From the NCBI GenBank assembly GCA_016880595.1, contig JAEHDC010000032.1, forward strand, positions 1 to 21,566: a stretch of DNA of 21,566 nucleotides. Reading direction: 5' to 3'. Source of the stretch: Candidatus Saccharimonadota bacterium (GTDB taxonomy: Bacteria; Patescibacteriota; Saccharimonadia; Saccharimonadales; EFPC-124). Below the pieces are notes generated by a model that saw only the letters and a list, made by a program, of their open reading frames with translations, did no database searches and was not told the DNA's origin. Below are positions 20,782-21,566 of this stretch, one piece after another (within the stretch, counting starts at the first letter, position 1; every line of letters starts with the position of its first letter). The position numbers and the translations under genes are program-made.

Positions 20782-21566
20782 TACTTTTGCGGCGCTGGCT
20801 CCGTTGGTTTGCGCACAACGGTGCGTGGATCTACTGTGTGCTTGTAAATCTTCGGGAACAGAACGCCGCTGTAGGCACTGATTTTGCCATCGTCAAAAAT
20901 GTGCTTGATAGCCTCGGCAGCATTTGGCAAAAACGGCCACAACAGATCGGCAATTTGCATCAAGCTACTGGCCGCATATGCCAAAACTTCTTGCAAATGG
21001 TCAGCTTCCTCTGGTTTCTTGGCAATTTCCCAAGGCCTAACTTCTTCCAAATATATGTTGAGATGTTTAACGGACTGCCAAATATTTTCTAGCGCACGGT
21101 CCAAATGCAATAGCCTAATTTCATCCCGAAAAGCGCCGTTGTCGTGTTCTGGCCGTGGGATTTCTCCAATTACACCATTTTGGTAGCGCGTAACCATACT
21201 AGCCACGCGTTGCACCAAGTTGCCCAGCTCGTTGCCAAGCTCATTGTTATAAGCGTTTTCGAATTTTTCCCAAGTAAAATCACCGTCATCCTGCGTTGGG
21301 ATGTGACGCAAAAAGTAATATCTAAAAGCATCCACACCATAATTTTTAATAATCTCCATTGGGTCAACAACGTTACCAAGGCTCTTACCCATTTTGTGAC
21401 CGCCAGAAAGCACATGGCCGTGAACTAACAAAGTTTTTGGTAGCGGAATATTTAAGGCAATCAAAATCGCCGGCCAAATTGCCGCATGGAAACGCAAGAT
21501 GTCCTTGCCCACAACTTGCATATTTGCTGGCCAAAACTTCTTAAAATTGCCTCCATCCGGATAACC
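20781..21566 (-). CDS. metG: Methionyl-tRNA synthetase, C-terminal 261 residues (5' end outside the window)
   Basis: The frame is open from the window edge (GYPDGGNFKKFWPANMQVVG) to TAA at 20783-20781; the Met at 21521 is internal. Seen parts: the WPANMQVVGKDILRFHAAIWP segment of the Rossmann core, the class I signature as HKMGKSLGNVVDP (KMSKS with Ser changed to Gly), the stem-contact fold, and the helical anticodon-binding domain (NLVQRVASMVTRY, YLEEVRPWEIAKKPE). It ends with a short basic tail, without an EMAP/Trbp111-type extension. It charges tRNA(Met). The HIGH motif and zinc knuckle lie outside the window. Confidence 0.93.
   Translation of the reverse strand, partial: GYPDGGNFKKFWPANMQVVGKDILRFHAAIWPAILIALNIPLPKTLLVHGHVLSGGHKMGKSLGNVVDPMEIIKNYGVDAFRYYFLRHIPTQDDGDFTWEKFENAYNNELGNELGNLVQRVASMVTRYQNGVIGEIPRPEHDNGAFRDEIRLLHLDRALENIWQSVKHLNIYLEEVRPWEIAKKPEEADHLQEVLAYAASSLMQIADLLWPFLPNAAEAIKHIFDDGKISAYSGVLFPKIYKHTVDPRTVVRKPTEPAPQK

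Noticed and set aside
1..21566. Mobile element, CRISPR array, toxin-antitoxin pair, tRNA or rRNA
   Set aside because: I looked for direct repeats, transposase or integrase motifs, repeat-spacer periodicity and tRNA-like cloverleafs and saw none that hold up.

Overview
The window looks like a chromosomal segment of a reduced-genome bacterium of the Patescibacteria (CPR), most like Candidatus Saccharibacteria (TM7). This is inferred from the gene content: a short alanyl-tRNA synthetase without its C-terminal domains, an FtsA/PilM-like ATPase followed by a bitopic 'baseplate J-like' membrane protein, ruvX and mltG, several envelope-anchored or secreted Cys/His peptidoglycan hydrolases, tight overlapping operons, and many short unique proteins. 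The standard genetic code fits, since TGA is used as a stop. No rRNA, tRNA, CRISPR array, IS element or integrase was seen.

Layout. (1) 42-3445, minus: a 47-aa small membrane protein, a 204-aa single-pass protein of which it looks like a truncated paralogue, a secreted SH3/Amidase_6-like hydrolase with its own consensus promoter, and exonuclease I (sbcB). (2) 3482-6434, minus: obgE, a 122-aa unknown, and a membrane-anchored LysM-LysM-CHAP hydrolase with a perfect-consensus promoter. (3) 6558-11072, minus: a four-gene operon of FtsA/PilM-like ATPase, baseplate-J-like bitopic protein, ruvX and mltG, with 1-nt gaps or short overlaps. (4) 11237-13362: two divergent unknown genes, an Ala-rich coiled-coil protein on minus and an HTH-containing protein on plus. 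The 269-bp region between them carries mirrored promoters and a 59-nt stem-loop in a long 5' leader. (5) 13452-15356, plus: alaS, closed by a bidirectional terminator. (6) 15391-21566, minus: a Pro/Gln/Thr-rich 96-aa protein, a Nudix-like protein, and a run of metG (cut by the window edge), tatD, two small unknowns, cysteine desulfurase, YdcF-like and mnmA.

How the genes work together: region 6 joins tRNA charging (metG) with sulfur mobilisation (cysteine desulfurase) and tRNA 2-thiolation (mnmA). Region 3 and the two Cys/His hydrolases form an envelope and cell-wall remodelling set. Transcription signals fall into two classes. Several genes, mostly core (sbcB, obgE, alaS, the FtsA-like gene and the 204-aa gene), have a -10 box ending 6-12 nt before the start codon, so their mRNAs would be leaderless or nearly so. 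Most others have clear Shine-Dalgarno sites, three of them with TTG and one perhaps with an ATT start. No stretch longer than 300 bases lacks a gene; the longest intergenic region is 12350-12618.
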